From: an uncultured Rubrobacteraceae bacterium
GTDB taxonomy: Bacteria; Actinomycetota; Rubrobacteria; Rubrobacterales; Rubrobacteraceae
Assembly (NCBI GenBank): GCA_902806065.1
Contig: CADCVE010000060.1
Location: 1-64,000, forward strand
Direction of reading: 5' to 3'
Length of the DNA: 64,000 nucleotides
Shown here: one piece after another, positions 16,836 to 26,183 of the stretch
How the letters are laid out: every line of letters starts with the position of its first letter
Position numbering within the stretch: position 1 is the first letter of the stretch
The notes under the pieces: model-generated
What the model saw: the letters and a program-made list of their open reading frames with translations, nothing else
The model's database searches: none
Told to the model about the DNA's origin: nothing
Position numbers and translations under genes: made by a program

Positions 16836-17989
16836 GGCTCTTCAACCTCGGGACCAAGCACTGCCACCCAGCGGCCGTTCGTCTCGGTCTTGCTTACAAA
16901 CTCTCTCTCTTCTTGTGGCGACATCCAGCGTCCCGACGGCCCGGCGAACCCATGACACGAGACCAACACCACCGCCTGAGCCTCCGAAGCCTCGGGGGGA
17001 CCGGAGGGTTGCGACTTTCTCGTGGTATCAACCTTTTTGATGGACGGCCGTATATCCACGCTCGCGCCTTCCGGGTCCGGCGGCCTGCTGGCTTGCAGTC
17101 CCGCGCACCACGTGAGGATGCTGTCCGGAGTCACTTCCTCGGGGAAGGACATTCGTTGAGGACCGGCCTCCGCTCTGACCTCCCGGCCCTCGCGCAGGCC
17201 GTAGAGGAGCAGCGAGGCTCCGGCGGAGACGACCATCTCCCGGACTTCTTGCGGGGCGCGGGGGTCGAGGTTTAGCGCGAGTACGAACGGCGGGTGTGTC
17301 TCCTGGGCTAGCTCCACGACCGCGAGCCTCCCGGACGGCAACCCCCGGGCGCTCCGCTTCCAGGCGATCAGACGCGCCGGATCTCCGGCGCGGTATTCTC
17401 TGACCCCCCAGAACTCTCCTCCGTGTCCTCTATGTAGTGTCGAGGACTCGGACCTGTCCCCACGCTCGGCGTCCACGACGGCCGACGGTGGCAGTCCCGC
17501 CACCTCGAAGGTCCTCGGATATACAACCAGCTCCGACGCGACGAGCGCCGTCCTGCGCCTGTAGAACAAACCGAACGGCGCTCCCGATTCCAGCATCAGG
17601 TCTCCTGCCGTGTACACGCCCCGGCACGGGTTCTCGATCGTGTACCCCGCGACCTCGGGCTTGCCGCCTCCTGCAACACGCACCACGACCGCCCGTCCCA
17701 CGTCCCCGGCGAAGCGGTCCTCTATCTCCAACAGATGGCGCGCGAGCCGCCCGGTGTTCTTTATCTCCAACGCGCACTCGAAGGGGTTGCCTGCGGTGGC
17801 GAGAACCGGGGCGCGTCTCGTGGCCTCTATGCCACGCACGTTCCACCACGGCGCGAGCGCCGAGATGGCGACCACGGCTCCTATGATCGCTGACACCACG
17901 TACAGCCAACCGGCGCCGGCGTTTGTGGCGATCAAGTACAGGACCACCCCGAGACAGATAACCAGGGCTGGTTTCCTGACCCTCTTCAA
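16820..17989 (-). CDS. DUF58 domain protein
   Basis: The 389-residue protein has two N-terminal membrane helices (about residues 7-45), a beta-rich middle and the DUF58 signature GVREYRAGDPARLIAWKRSA, followed by a von Willebrand A-like region. It lies between moxR (four-base overlap) and the transglutaminase gene. In such clusters DUF58 proteins are thought to be the partner acted on by the MoxR ATPase. Exact function is unknown. The C-terminal end is rich in Pro/Glu and the final segment (EEPWRIA) overlaps the next gene. Confidence 0.88.
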   Translation of the reverse strand: MKRVRKPALVICLGVVLYLIATNAGAGWLYVVSAIIGAVVAISALAPWWNVRGIEATRRAPVLATAGNPFECALEIKNTGRLARHLLEIEDRFAGDVGRAVVVRVAGGGKPEVAGYTIENPCRGVYTAGDLMLESGAPFGLFYRRRTALVASELVVYPRTFEVAGLPPSAVVDAERGDRSESSTLHRGHGGEFWGVREYRAGDPARLIAWKRSARGLPSGRLAVVELAQETHPPFVLALNLDPRAPQEVREMVVSAGASLLLYGLREGREVRAEAGPQRMSFPEEVTPDSILTWCAGLQASRPPDPEGASVDIRPSIKKVDTTRKSQPSGPPEASEAQAVVLVSCHGFAGPSGRWMSPQEEREFVSKTETNGRWVAVLGPEVEEPWRIA

Positions 17990-19047
17990 GCTGGCGCTGG
18001 TACGGACTTGAGCACCTCTTCTACAACGGACTTCGCGGTCGCTCCGGAGGTGCCGCCGCGCGCGGAGAGCCTGTGCGGCAGGATGTCGGGTGCCAACTCC
18101 TTGACGTCCTCCGGTCCCACGAAGTCCCGCCCGTGCGTAGCGGCCCGCGCCTGGGCCGCCCGTACCAACGCGATGGACCCGCGTGGTGAGACCCCCAAAG
18201 AGACCGCCGGGTGGTTGCGCGTCGCTTCGGAGAGGGCTACAGCGTAGGAGAGGACCTCCTCGTGTACCTGCACATGCCTCACCATCTCCCGGGCCATGGC
18301 CACCTCCCGGATCTCCACGACCGGCTCTATCTCTTCTAGAGGGCGTCGCTCGACCTGCGCTCTCACTATTCCGAGCTCCGCCTGTCTGTCCGGGTATCCC
18401 ATCGTCGTTGCCACCATGAAGCGGTCTAGCTGGCCTTCGGGTAGAGGGTAGGTGCCGTGGAACTGGTGCGGGTTCTGGGTCGCCACGACGAAGAACGGCT
18501 CCGGCAATGCACGCGTCTCGTTCTCCACCGTCACCTGGTTCTCCGCCATCGCCTCCAGCAGCGCACTCTGGGTGCGGGGGGTGGCGCGGTTGATCTCATC
18601 GGCCAGCAACACCGGCGCGAAGACCGGCCCCGGCAACCACTTGAAGCTCGCCTCACGCGGGTCATAGATGCTCGTACCCGTAATGTCCGACGGCAACAGG
18701 TCCGGCGTAAACTGGATGCGCGAGAACTCCGCCGCGATGGAAGACGATATCGCTTTGGCAAGCGTTGTCTTGCCCACCCCCGGAATATCCGTCAGCAAGA
18801 CGTGACCACCGGCGAAGAGCGAGATCAGACAAAGCTCCACTACCCTATCTTTGCCTACGATCACCCGTCGTATGGATTCTCGCAGCCGCCCATAGACCTC
18901 CCGAACCTCCTCCAAACTCCCAATCCGACTACCCCACACAGATTCCTCCAAAGACGAAATGAGCCATCCCGCGTCTCTCGACGTCCGTCCAGACGCGCGC
19001 GCCGCTACGTCAAACCAGTTGTACAGCGCCCTACTCCTACTCCACAT
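17986..19047 (-). CDS. MoxR-family AAA+ ATPase
   Basis: AAA+ chaperone-like ATPase of about 353 residues. Walker A is GVGKTTLAKAI, Walker B LLADEINRA, sensor 1 VVATQNP, and the family-typical QSALLEAMAE and FHGTYPLPEGQLDRFM follow. MoxR proteins remodel or activate VWA/DUF58 partners, and the next two genes encode such partners. The start is uncertain: ATG 19047 is chosen, but a GTG at 19083 would leave only 23 bases to the divergent tadA start. The first 50 residues before GSLEEVREVYGRLRES are not conserved-looking, so translation may begin even later. Confidence 0.9.
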   Translation of the reverse strand: MWSRSRALYNWFDVAARASGRTSRDAGWLISSLEESVWGSRIGSLEEVREVYGRLRESIRRVIVGKDRVVELCLISLFAGGHVLLTDIPGVGKTTLAKAISSSIAAEFSRIQFTPDLLPSDITGTSIYDPREASFKWLPGPVFAPVLLADEINRATPRTQSALLEAMAENQVTVENETRALPEPFFVVATQNPHQFHGTYPLPEGQLDRFMVATTMGYPDRQAELGIVRAQVERRPLEEIEPVVEIREVAMAREMVRHVQVHEEVLSYAVALSEATRNHPAVSLGVSPRGSIALVRAAQARAATHGRDFVGPEDVKELAPDILPHRLSARGGTSGATAKSVVEEVLKSVPAPA

Positions 19048-19106
19048 TACTTCACATTGGCGCCGCTCTCGCCCCAGGCTCACGACGTATTGCTATTATC
19101 GGCACC

Positions 19107-19643
19107 GTGACCAAAAAACTTAAATCAGAAGACCCTAGAGAGTCAGCCCTCAAAGAAAGAGACCTCGCAATGATGCGCCTCGCCCTTGAAGAAGCCGCGC
19201 AGGCCGCCGAACAGGGCGAAGTTCCCATAGGAGCGATAGTCGCCAGAGGAGAGGAGGTCATAGCAACCGCCCACAACGAGCGCGAAGCCACGCGAGACCC
19301 GACCGCCCACGCCGAACTCCTCGCCCTCCGCCGCGCCTCCAGAAAGCTCAAGACGTGGCGCCTTACCGACTGCACCCTCTACGCCACCCTGGAGCCCTGC
19401 CCCATGTGCGCTGGCGCCCTCCACGCTTCCCGCATAAGCCGCCTCGTCTACGCCGCCCCGGACCCTAAAGCCGGCGCCGCCGGCACCCTCTACGACCTCC
19501 CCGCCGACCCTCGTTTAAACCACACCTACCCCTACACCCCCGGAGTCCTGCAAGACGAGTCCGCCTCCCTCCTCCGTGCCTTCTTCGAACAACGCCGCCG
19601 CAAATCAAAGTCCCCCCGCGACTATCCACCCAAAGAGACTTGA
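19107..19643 (+). CDS. tadA: tRNA-specific adenosine deaminase
   Basis: The 178-residue zinc deaminase converts adenosine to inosine at the wobble position of tRNA-Arg(ACG). The catalytic site is complete: HAE (in DPTAHAELLAL) and PCPMC (in LEPCPMCAGAL) supply the His, Glu and two Cys. It has an N-terminal extension of about 20 charged residues and a basic tail. The GTG start at 19107 is the first in a frame that fits the family. It is divergent from moxR. A free cytosine deaminase or related nucleoside deaminase is the alternative, but size and motifs favour TadA. Confidence 0.93.
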   Translation: MTKKLKSEDPRESALKERDLAMMRLALEEAAQAAEQGEVPIGAIVARGEEVIATAHNEREATRDPTAHAELLALRRASRKLKTWRLTDCTLYATLEPCPMCAGALHASRISRLVYAAPDPKAGAAGTLYDLPADPRLNHTYPYTPGVLQDESASLLRAFFEQRRRKSKSPRDYPPKET

Positions 19644-19978
19644 AGAACTGCTACACGCTGTACCTTGACTTCAGGTATAGCTAAATATAAATACTATTGC
19701 TAGTGTAAAGTGTAAGTTAAATGTTGTGATTGGACCTGAAGGTAAAGGTGCGCGATTTGCTGCGAATTCGCTGAAGAACCGCTTTCGTGAAAAAATTTCT
19801 GAAAAACTTTGTGGGAGGAGACTAGGAGGCTTAATCCGCTTGGGAATGGGGTCTAAGAGGTGTGAAGGTTATATTAACCTCTTGTTAAGGTTAATGTAGC
19901 TGCTATTGCGATAAGAAAATGTGGTGTGCTAGTTTGCCGCAGTACCAGATGTAGTATTGGAGCAACGGGGGTTACGAG
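19644..19978. other. AT-rich regulatory region upstream of nrdR
   Basis: This 335-base gap is much more AT-rich than its surroundings and has no gene. It contains the NrdR-box candidate at 19691, a second weaker match at 19714-19729, and repeats of TTAACCT/AGGTTAA type near 19870-19895 that can form a hairpin. It presumably holds the promoter of the nrdR-nrdJ pair and a long leader. Confidence 0.5.
19691..19706 (+). promoter_or_regulatory. Putative NrdR box
   Basis: ATACTATTGCTAGTGT matches the NrdR consensus ACACWATATMTWGTGT at 13 of 16 positions by my count. NrdR boxes normally occur in pairs; the nearest second candidate (19714-19729) is a 10/16 match at unusual spacing. Confidence 0.5.
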
Positions 19979-20443
19979 GTGCAGTGTCCCTACTGTGATC
20001 ATGAGGATACGAGGGTAATAGACAGTCGTTTATCGGAGGGTAAGGACGCCATCCGAAGACGGCGAGAGTGTCTCACGCCTGAGTGTGGGAAGCGGTTTAC
20101 GACGTATGAGCGTCGGGAGCCGTTGAGGTTAATGGTGTTAAAGAAGGACGGCGCGCGGGAGGCGTTTGACCGGGCCAAGTTGCATGCGGGGTTGATGAAG
20201 GCGTGCGCCAAGCGGCGGGTGCCGGAGGAAGAGATCGAGTTCATGGTCGATGAGATCGAGGCCGAGCTGCGCGACCGGCGGCGGCACGAGGTTACGTCGC
20301 GGCGCCTCGGTGATATGGCGCTCTTGAGGTTGAGGAAGCTAGATATGGTTGCGTACCTGAGGTTCGCCTCGGTGTACAGACAGTACACGGACGTGGACCA
20401 GTTCCGCTCCGAGCTCGTGAGGCTCGCGGGTTCGGGCAGGTAG
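19979..20443 (+). CDS. nrdR: Transcriptional repressor NrdR
   Basis: The 154-residue repressor has an N-terminal zinc ribbon (CPYC near residue 3, then a second pair at CLTPECG), followed by an ATP-cone domain (residues about 49-135, beginning [18 protein letters not shown]). NrdR senses ATP/dATP levels and represses ribonucleotide reductase genes. GTG 19979 gives the usual MQCPYC N-terminus. It sits directly upstream of the B12-dependent reductase gene, the normal actinobacterial arrangement, and a candidate NrdR box lies upstream, so it probably controls itself as well. Confidence 0.96.
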   Translation: MQCPYCDHEDTRVIDSRLSEGKDAIRRRRECLTPECGKRFTTYERREPLRLMVLKKDGAREAFDRAKLHAGLMKACAKRRVPEEEIEFMVDEIEAELRDRRRHEVTSRRLGDMALLRLRKLDMVAYLRFASVYRQYTDVDQFRSELVRLAGSGR

Positions 20444-20564
20444 CCGCAAGCTCAACGGGGGGTATGAACTGAGGGATGGCTGCTACTCAGGGCCAAAATA
20501 TTTGGTTGGTATTCGATGTGCCGCCGATAGAATTATGGGGGATCAAAGGAGGAATACTAGGAGT

Positions 20565-22880
20565 ATGGAGATCGGGCGAGACAGGGATATTAGGATGGAT
20601 ACAACGGAGCTTTCGGAGAACGCGGTCGCGGTCCTCAAAAAGCGCTACCTGAAGAAGAACGAGCGCGGCGAGGCGATAGAGGAGCCCCTGGAGATGTTCA
20701 GCCGCGTGGCGGCGAACATCGCCGAGGGCGAGTTCCGTATGGGAGGAAGCGAAGCTGGCGAAGGCAACGAAGAAGCTCAGCGGCGCTACGAGGAGTCCAG
20801 GGAGAAGTTCCTCCGGCTCATGCTCTCCCGCAAGTTCCTGCCGAACTCGCCAACCCTGATGAACGCGGGGCGGGAGATGCAGCAGCTCTCCGCGTGCTTC
20901 GTCTTACCGGTCGAGGATTCGATAGACGGCATCTACGATACCTTGAAGCACCAGGCGATTATTCACAAGAGCGGTGGCGGCACGGGGTTTGGGTTCTCGC
21001 GGCTGCGTCCGAAGAATGATCTGGTGAAGAGCACGATGGGCGTCTCTTCAGGGCCGGTCTCGTTCATGGCCATTTACGACGCTTCGACCGACAAGATCAA
21101 GCAAGGCGGTACGAGGCGCGGGGCGAACATGGGTATCTTGCGGGTGGACCATCCGGACATCGAGGAGTTCATCTCCTGCAAGAAAGAGAACGATCAGATC
21201 AACAACTTCAATATCTCCGTCGCCATCACCGACGCCTTCATGGAGGCCGTCGAGAGAGACACGGACTTTGACCTTCGCAACCCGCGGAGTGGTGAGGTGG
21301 TCAAGACCATCCGGGCCCGCGACCTCTTCGAGGAGATAGTCGAGGGGGCGTGGCTGAACGGTGAGCCCGGTGTAGTGTTTATAGACAGGATCAACGCCGA
21401 CAACCCAACCCCGCAGTTCCCGATAGAGTCCACGAATCCTTGTAGCGAAGCGCATCTGCCGCCTTACGACTCATGCAACCTCGGCTCCATCAACCTTGAA
21501 CGCTTCTTTGTCGAGGGGAGGACCCCGGGCGAGGGCAGTGTTGACTGGAACGAGCTGCGCGAGACGATCCACACGGCGGTCCGGTTCCTCGACAATGTGA
21601 TCGAGATGAACAGTTACCCGCTGCTGCAGATAGACGAGATGAGCCGAGGCAATCGCCGCATCGGCCTGGGTGTCATGGGCTTCGCCGACCTCCTCATAAA
21701 GCTTGGCATCACCTACGACTCCGAGGAGGGCCTCACCTTCGCCGAGAGGATGATGAAGTTCGTGGACGACGAGGCATGGGAGGCGAGCCGCTCCCTCGCC
21801 GAGGAGCGGGGCGTGATGCCGCACTACGAGGGCTCCCGGCATGAGGTCCGGGGCGACCGGGTGCGCAACGCTACCGTCACCACCATCGCTCCGACCGGCA
21901 CCATCTCCATAATCGCCGGCTGCTCCGGCGGCATCGAGCCGCTCTTCGCCGTGGCCTTTATGCGCCGCCAGGCCGACATGGAGCTCCCCGACGTCAACCC
22001 TGAGTTCGTCAAGCTGGCGAAGGCGCGCGGCTTCTACTCCGAGGACCTGATGAAGAAGGTCGCCGAGCACGGCAGCGTCCGCGATATCCCCGAAGTCCCG
22101 GAGGACGTCCGCAACGTATGGGTGACCTCACACGACATAAGCTCCGAGTGGCACGTGCGGATGCAGGCCGCCTTCCAGAAGTACACCTCGATGGGGATCT
22201 CCAAGACTATCAACCTCCCGAACGAGGCAACCACGCGGGACGTGGAGGATGCCTACCGGCAGGCCTACTCTTCGGGCTGCAAAGGCATAGCGGTCTACCG
22301 CGACGGCTCGCGCGACGCGCAGGTTCTCAGCACCGGTAAGACCGGAGGGAGCACCACCCAGGCCCCGCAGACGCTGCCGCCGAACCCCGGCGAGGTCGAG
22401 GTGATCAAGCACGTCTCCCTGGCCGAGGCACGTAACGGCCGTCCGCGCACCCTCACCGGGGTGACCAAGAAGATGCAGACCGGCCACGGCCCGATGTACG
22501 TGACCATGAACGACGACGAGTTCGGCCCGCGCGAGTGCTTTATCGTGCTCGGCAAGCCCGGAGGCACGGCCGCCGCCTTCTCCGACGCGCTGGGGCGTAT
22601 GATCTCCCTGGCCATGACCCACGGCGCCCAACCCGCCGAGATATGCCATCAGCTCCGCGGCATCCAGGACGGTCACCCGTCAGGCGTAGGCCCGAACGCC
22701 GTCCTCTCCGTCCCCGACGGCGTCGCCCGCTCCATGGCCGAACACTACCTCGTCGAAGACAACCCCGCCGAAGCGAAGAGCCTACCCGTGATCGGAGCCT
22801 GCCCCGAATGCTCCGGCGGCCTCACCAAACAAGAAGGTTGCGTAGTATGCCACTCTTGTGGCTACTCCAAGTGTAACTAA
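20565..22880 (+). CDS. nrdJ: Vitamin B12-dependent (class II) ribonucleotide reductase
   Basis: An enzyme of about 771 residues that reduces ribonucleotides using adenosylcobalamin. Visible motifs: SPTLMNAGREMQQLSACFVL with the first redox Cys, HKSGGGTGFGFSRLRP, NPCSEAHLPPYDSCNLGSIN with the active-site Cys region, APTGTISIIAGCSGGIEPLF, and a C-terminal zinc-finger-like tail CPECSG...CVVCHSCGYSKC. The start is not certain: ATG 20565 has GGAGG 12 bases upstream, ATG 20595 (MDTTELSEN) is an alternative. The class II enzyme works with or without oxygen but needs cobalamin; no cobalamin riboswitch is visible upstream. A terminator follows at 22901. Confidence 0.95.
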   Translation: MEIGRDRDIRMDTTELSENAVAVLKKRYLKKNERGEAIEEPLEMFSRVAANIAEGEFRMGGSEAGEGNEEAQRRYEESREKFLRLMLSRKFLPNSPTLMNAGREMQQLSACFVLPVEDSIDGIYDTLKHQAIIHKSGGGTGFGFSRLRPKNDLVKSTMGVSSGPVSFMAIYDASTDKIKQGGTRRGANMGILRVDHPDIEEFISCKKENDQINNFNISVAITDAFMEAVERDTDFDLRNPRSGEVVKTIRARDLFEEIVEGAWLNGEPGVVFIDRINADNPTPQFPIESTNPCSEAHLPPYDSCNLGSINLERFFVEGRTPGEGSVDWNELRETIHTAVRFLDNVIEMNSYPLLQIDEMSRGNRRIGLGVMGFADLLIKLGITYDSEEGLTFAERMMKFVDDEAWEASRSLAEERGVMPHYEGSRHEVRGDRVRNATVTTIAPTGTISIIAGCSGGIEPLFAVAFMRRQADMELPDVNPEFVKLAKARGFYSEDLMKKVAEHGSVRDIPEVPEDVRNVWVTSHDISSEWHVRMQAAFQKYTSMGISKTINLPNEATTRDVEDAYRQAYSSGCKGIAVYRDGSRDAQVLSTGKTGGSTTQAPQTLPPNPGEVEVIKHVSLAEARNGRPRTLTGVTKKMQTGHGPMYVTMNDDEFGPRECFIVLGKPGGTAAAFSDALGRMISLAMTHGAQPAEICHQLRGIQDGHPSGVGPNAVLSVPDGVARSMAEHYLVEDNPAEAKSLPVIGACPECSGGLTKQEGCVVCHSCGYSKCN

Positions 22881-22900
22881 CCCTATAGTTAAACTTCATA

Positions 22901-22936
22901 GAAGGGCGAGCCGCGAAGCTCGCCCTTCTTCTTGTT
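22901..22936 (+). terminator. Intrinsic terminator after nrdJ
   Basis: GAAGGGCGAGC (22901-22911) pairs perfectly with GCTCGCCCTTC (22918-22928) around CGCGAA, followed by TTCTTGTT. Confidence 0.88.
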
Positions 22937-23168
22937 CCGGTTCAATCTCGGACCGTAGCTTACGAAGAAGACCCGCAAAACGCAGGGTTTTTACAGGTAC
23001 ATTGCCAAGGTTCGGCACCGTCTTCCTATACCAGAGACAACCCTATACTATGAGTATAATGTGCCGGAAGCTGAGGGGTTAGTTTATTGCAAGGGTGTGG
23101 AGCGCGGGTTGGAGGAGGTTCGCGGTGGCGTTTGGAGGGGGAAGGGGAGAGGCGGTATACTGCTTTGC

Positions 23169-23258
23169 GGAGAGGTGGCAGAGCGGTTGAATGCGGCGGT
23201 CTCGAAAACCGTTATGCCGGTAACCCCGGCATCGGGGGTTCGAATCCCCCCCTCTCCG
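23169..23258 (+). tRNA. tRNA-Ser (anticodon CGA)
   Basis: A class II tRNA of 90 bases. Acceptor GGAGAGG (23169-23175) pairs with CCTCTCC (23251-23257), discriminator G. The anticodon stem CGGT/ACCG closes the loop CTCGAAA, giving anticodon CGA for UCG codons. A long variable arm and a T-arm with GGTTCGAATCC are present. The 3' CCA is not encoded. The 288 bases between nrdJ and this gene hold only the terminator and a small palindrome (TATACT-ATG-AGTATA at 23044-23058) that may be promoter sequence. Confidence 0.95.
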
Positions 23259-23379
23259 CTGGTGAGCGTTACCTTCTGTTCTCGTTTTGTGACGAAAGAT
23301 GTTTACCAGAGTGGATGAAGCAGGGCTACGCTTAGGTCCAGCGCAGGACGGCCGGTTCCTGTATTGAGAAGAGCTAGGT

Positions 23380-24406
23380 GTGTGCAAAGGCGGCTGGGGT
23401 CGAACGGTCTGGAATGCGCTCTTGGTCGCGTCTATGCTCGGGGTTCTGGTGTTGGTGTTCGGAATGTATGCGCGCCTCGGTTTCGAGACCTTGGCAGGGA
23501 TCGCAAGTGATTCGTGATTCTATGCGGGTGCATGTTGATTTCGATATCTGGTGACGTTCGGCTACGGCGCTTCTCGATGGAGAGGATATCTACCGAGACA
23601 CTGGGGCTCCGGCAAGCTCGCTGAACCTCCCTTGCTGGTCCGTACTGATCTCGCCGTTTACCTTTTTCGACTCCTTGACCGCCTACCGTCTGTTCGTCCT
23701 CGCCTCGGTAGCTACGGTCGCCGGATACCTGGCATGGACTGCGGATGAGTTAGGTTTGAACGTGAGGCAGGCGGTCTTAGGGGGGCGGCGCTCTTGCTCT
23801 CGGCGCCCTTGTTGTCGACGCTCATACTCTGACAGGTATACCCTTTCCTGACCCTCGCGCTTGTGGCGGCGTGGGTGCTCGGCCGCAGGGACCGGTGGAT
23901 GGCTGCGGGAGTAGCCCTAGGGCTTGCGCCTGGCGAGGCTTTTTACTGATGCCGAGTTCTCTACTGATGCCGAGTTCTCCAATACGATCGTCTACCCTCC
24001 CTGGATGGTTCCCACTGCGCTGATCTTTGGTGGGGGACTTGTGCTGCTCACGGCCTATGCCGTGCGCCGCGACGAAAGCGAGATAGGTCTTTGGACGTTG
24101 GTCGCAGCTTCTCTCTTAGCCTCTCCGGTTGCCTGGCACCACTATCTGGTGTTACTCGGACCGGGCATCCTGCTGCTCTTAGCGCGGGGACGGACGGCGC
24201 TGGCCCTGCTGCTTCTGGCCCTGCAATTTATCCCAACGCAGTGGGTTGGACTTTGGGCAAACGACGGTACTGTTACAGTGACCCTCATGCTCACACTCTA
24301 CCTCTACTCCTTGGTCGCGCACTGGATCGCTTTCCTCACCCACAACGAGAAGCCTGCCAAGGAGACCGCCGCGCCTTGCACTGACCAGAGCGTCTCGGCG
24401 GAGTAA
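23380..24406 (+). pseudogene. Decayed GT87-type polyprenol-phosphate mannosyltransferase
   Basis: Fragments of one multi-membrane-span glycosyltransferase can be read in order but in different frames. Frame one, from GTG 23380, gives a first membrane helix (LLVASMLGVLVLVFGMYARL) and stops at 23515. A second piece near 23575-23770 carries LDGEDIYRDTGAPASSLNL and FDSLTAYRLFVLAS, matching the luminal loop and helix of DUF2029 proteins. A third near 23790-23935 reads QVYPFLTLALVAAWVLGRRD preceded by an in-frame TGA. The last open part from 23924 includes LLASPVAWHHYLVLLGPGI, a hallmark of GT87. Stops and shifts make it inactive. It lies just upstream of a glycosyltransferase operon, so it was probably part of the same glycan pathway. 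Confidence 0.8.
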
Positions 24407-24523
24407 GGGAAGCTCCGGCCGGGCAAAAACCCACCGGACTATAGCGAGGCGAACACGCCTCGACGCGAGCGCTTCCGCCGGTTTGCGAACGAGGCGAGTA
24501 CATTAGAGAGAAAGGACGTTGTC

Positions 24524-24832
24524 GTGGTCATAGCCGAGGTCAGTATCTTTCCGCTCGGGACGGGGACGCCGAGCGTCAGTGAGTACGTATCGGCGGCGGT
24601 CAAGGAGTTGGAGGCGTCCGGGCTGAAATGTACTCTGGGGCCGATGGGAACAACAGTGGAGGCTGAGACCACTGAGGAGGCCTACGCGGCTATCGCCCGG
24701 GCGCAGGCGGCCGTCTTCGAGCTTGGCGCCGGGCGAGCGTACACAGTGATCAAGATGGACGAACGACGCGACGTGGAAGGCCGATCTACGGAGGACATGA
24801 TCGACTCCATTCGCGCCCACGACGCTGAGTGA
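24524..24832 (+). CDS. MTH1187/YkoF-type thiamine-binding domain protein
   Basis: The 102-residue protein reads IAEVSIFPLGTGTPSVSEYV and GLKCTLGPMGTTVE, signatures of the small DUF77/MTH1187 family with a ferredoxin-like fold. Members bind thiamine or its pyrimidine moiety; the physiological role is unsettled. GTG 24524 has AAAGGA a few bases upstream. No thiamine biosynthesis or transport genes are nearby. It precedes the glycosyltransferase cluster with a 160-base gap and is probably transcribed separately. Confidence 0.85.
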   Translation: MVIAEVSIFPLGTGTPSVSEYVSAAVKELEASGLKCTLGPMGTTVEAETTEEAYAAIARAQAAVFELGAGRAYTVIKMDERRDVEGRSTEDMIDSIRAHDAE

Positions 24833-24992
24833 ACGAGAGAAAAGAGGCTTCGGTCTTCGGCTACCCCAAGCAGGCCGGACGCTGACGCGGCGCAGAACCT
24901 GTCATTCGGGTCGCCTTTGGCCAAGAGGCTTAGGAATTAGACCGCGACGGGTACCATCGGCTCGATCAGGCAACGCGGCGTTGGAGGCATGG

Positions 24993-26183
24993 ATGAGTGA
25001 AGACGGACCCGGCGTGGTGCCTGAAGACAAGAGCTTCGGCTCCAATAACAGCGTGCGCCAGTCCACAGGGCACCGAGAGTTCAGGGCGAAGAGGGACGGT
25101 AAGAGTACACGGATACGCAGGCTCCTGTTTGTGGAGTTGCTGGGCGGACTTGGGGATGTGCTGATCTCACTGCAGGCCATCCAGGCCCTTGCCCGCTCTC
25201 ATCCGGAGGCGCGTCTCACCGTTCTTACCTTCCCACCCGGCGGCGAGCTTCTGGAGCGTGATCCGCTGATACATGATGTAGTGCAGGCCCCCAGTCCCGG
25301 CCCGGACCATCCGCACCGCGCCCGGGAGGCTGTCGAGGAGATGCTCGTGCGGGGAGAATGGGACCTCGTAGTCTCGGATACCTCCTACGACGGCATCAAC
25401 GGGCTCATTCGTGCCAGCGGTGTGCCCCGAGTAGTCTCCAACCTGTGGCAGGGTCCGCCCCCTGACGAGCGCGTCGGCGAGCGCTTTCTGCGCATCCTGC
25501 TCTCCGAAGGTTTGATCTCACCACGGGAGATTTCCCCGCCCCGGCTCCACCTCGCCACCGAAGAACGCTCCGCCGCCGCTAGCAAACTCCCTGACCAGCG
25601 CGCTCGCCGCCCGCTCGCCTTCCTCCTCCCGGATGCGGGGATGGAGGTAAAGCGCTGGCCGGAGGAGAACTGGGGTGCTCTAGGCCGCGCCCTCACCGAC
25701 CACTACGGCGCGAACGTAATAGTACCGGCCGGCTCCGACCTCGAGCAGGCGTCGCGGGTGGCCCGGCTGATAGGAGAGCGTGCACGCGTATGGCCCAGAG
25801 GAACGCTCCGCGAGCTCGCCGCCGCTCTCTCGCACGCCGACCTCGCCGTAGGCGCGGACACGGGACCGGCGCGCATCGCCGGTACTCTAGGTGTGCCCAC
25901 GGTCATGCTCTTCGGCCCCTCCTGGCACGGCCGCTACGGCCAGCCGCCGCCGCACGCAAACCTTCAGGGCCACCACGGCTGCCCCCAGCGCATCGTCTCC
26001 GACTTCACCCAACAGCCCTGCTGGTACGCCGGGACGTGTACGCTGGAAGACCCTCCCTGGCGCACCTGCATGGAGGACATCTCCGTGGAGGATGCGTTGA
26101 CCGCCGCCGCGCCCTTTCTAGAGGCACGGGGAGATCCGTACGACGCAGACCGTAGAGCGTACCTTCACGGAGGCACGCCGTGA
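24993..26183 (+). CDS. Glycosyltransferase family 9 (heptosyltransferase-like), first copy
   Basis: A protein of about 396 residues from ATG 24993, chosen because GGAGG lies five bases upstream. The first 40 residues are polar, then the GT9 fold starts: FVELLGGLGDVLISLQAIQAL with the catalytic Asp of GLGD. The C-terminal donor site reads GADTGPARIAGTLGVPTVMLFGPS; most GT9 enzymes have a His where this one has Arg (TGPxH), so activity or donor may differ. It ends with CPQRI and several Cys. It overlaps the next GT9 gene by four bases. In a monoderm these enzymes probably build a surface glycan rather than LPS core. Confidence 0.88.
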   Translation: MSEDGPGVVPEDKSFGSNNSVRQSTGHREFRAKRDGKSTRIRRLLFVELLGGLGDVLISLQAIQALARSHPEARLTVLTFPPGGELLERDPLIHDVVQAPSPGPDHPHRAREAVEEMLVRGEWDLVVSDTSYDGINGLIRASGVPRVVSNLWQGPPPDERVGERFLRILLSEGLISPREISPPRLHLATEERSAAASKLPDQRARRPLAFLLPDAGMEVKRWPEENWGALGRALTDHYGANVIVPAGSDLEQASRVARLIGERARVWPRGTLRELAAALSHADLAVGADTGPARIAGTLGVPTVMLFGPSWHGRYGQPPPHANLQGHHGCPQRIVSDFTQQPCWYAGTCTLEDPPWRTCMEDISVEDALTAAAPFLEARGDPYDADRRAYLHGGTP

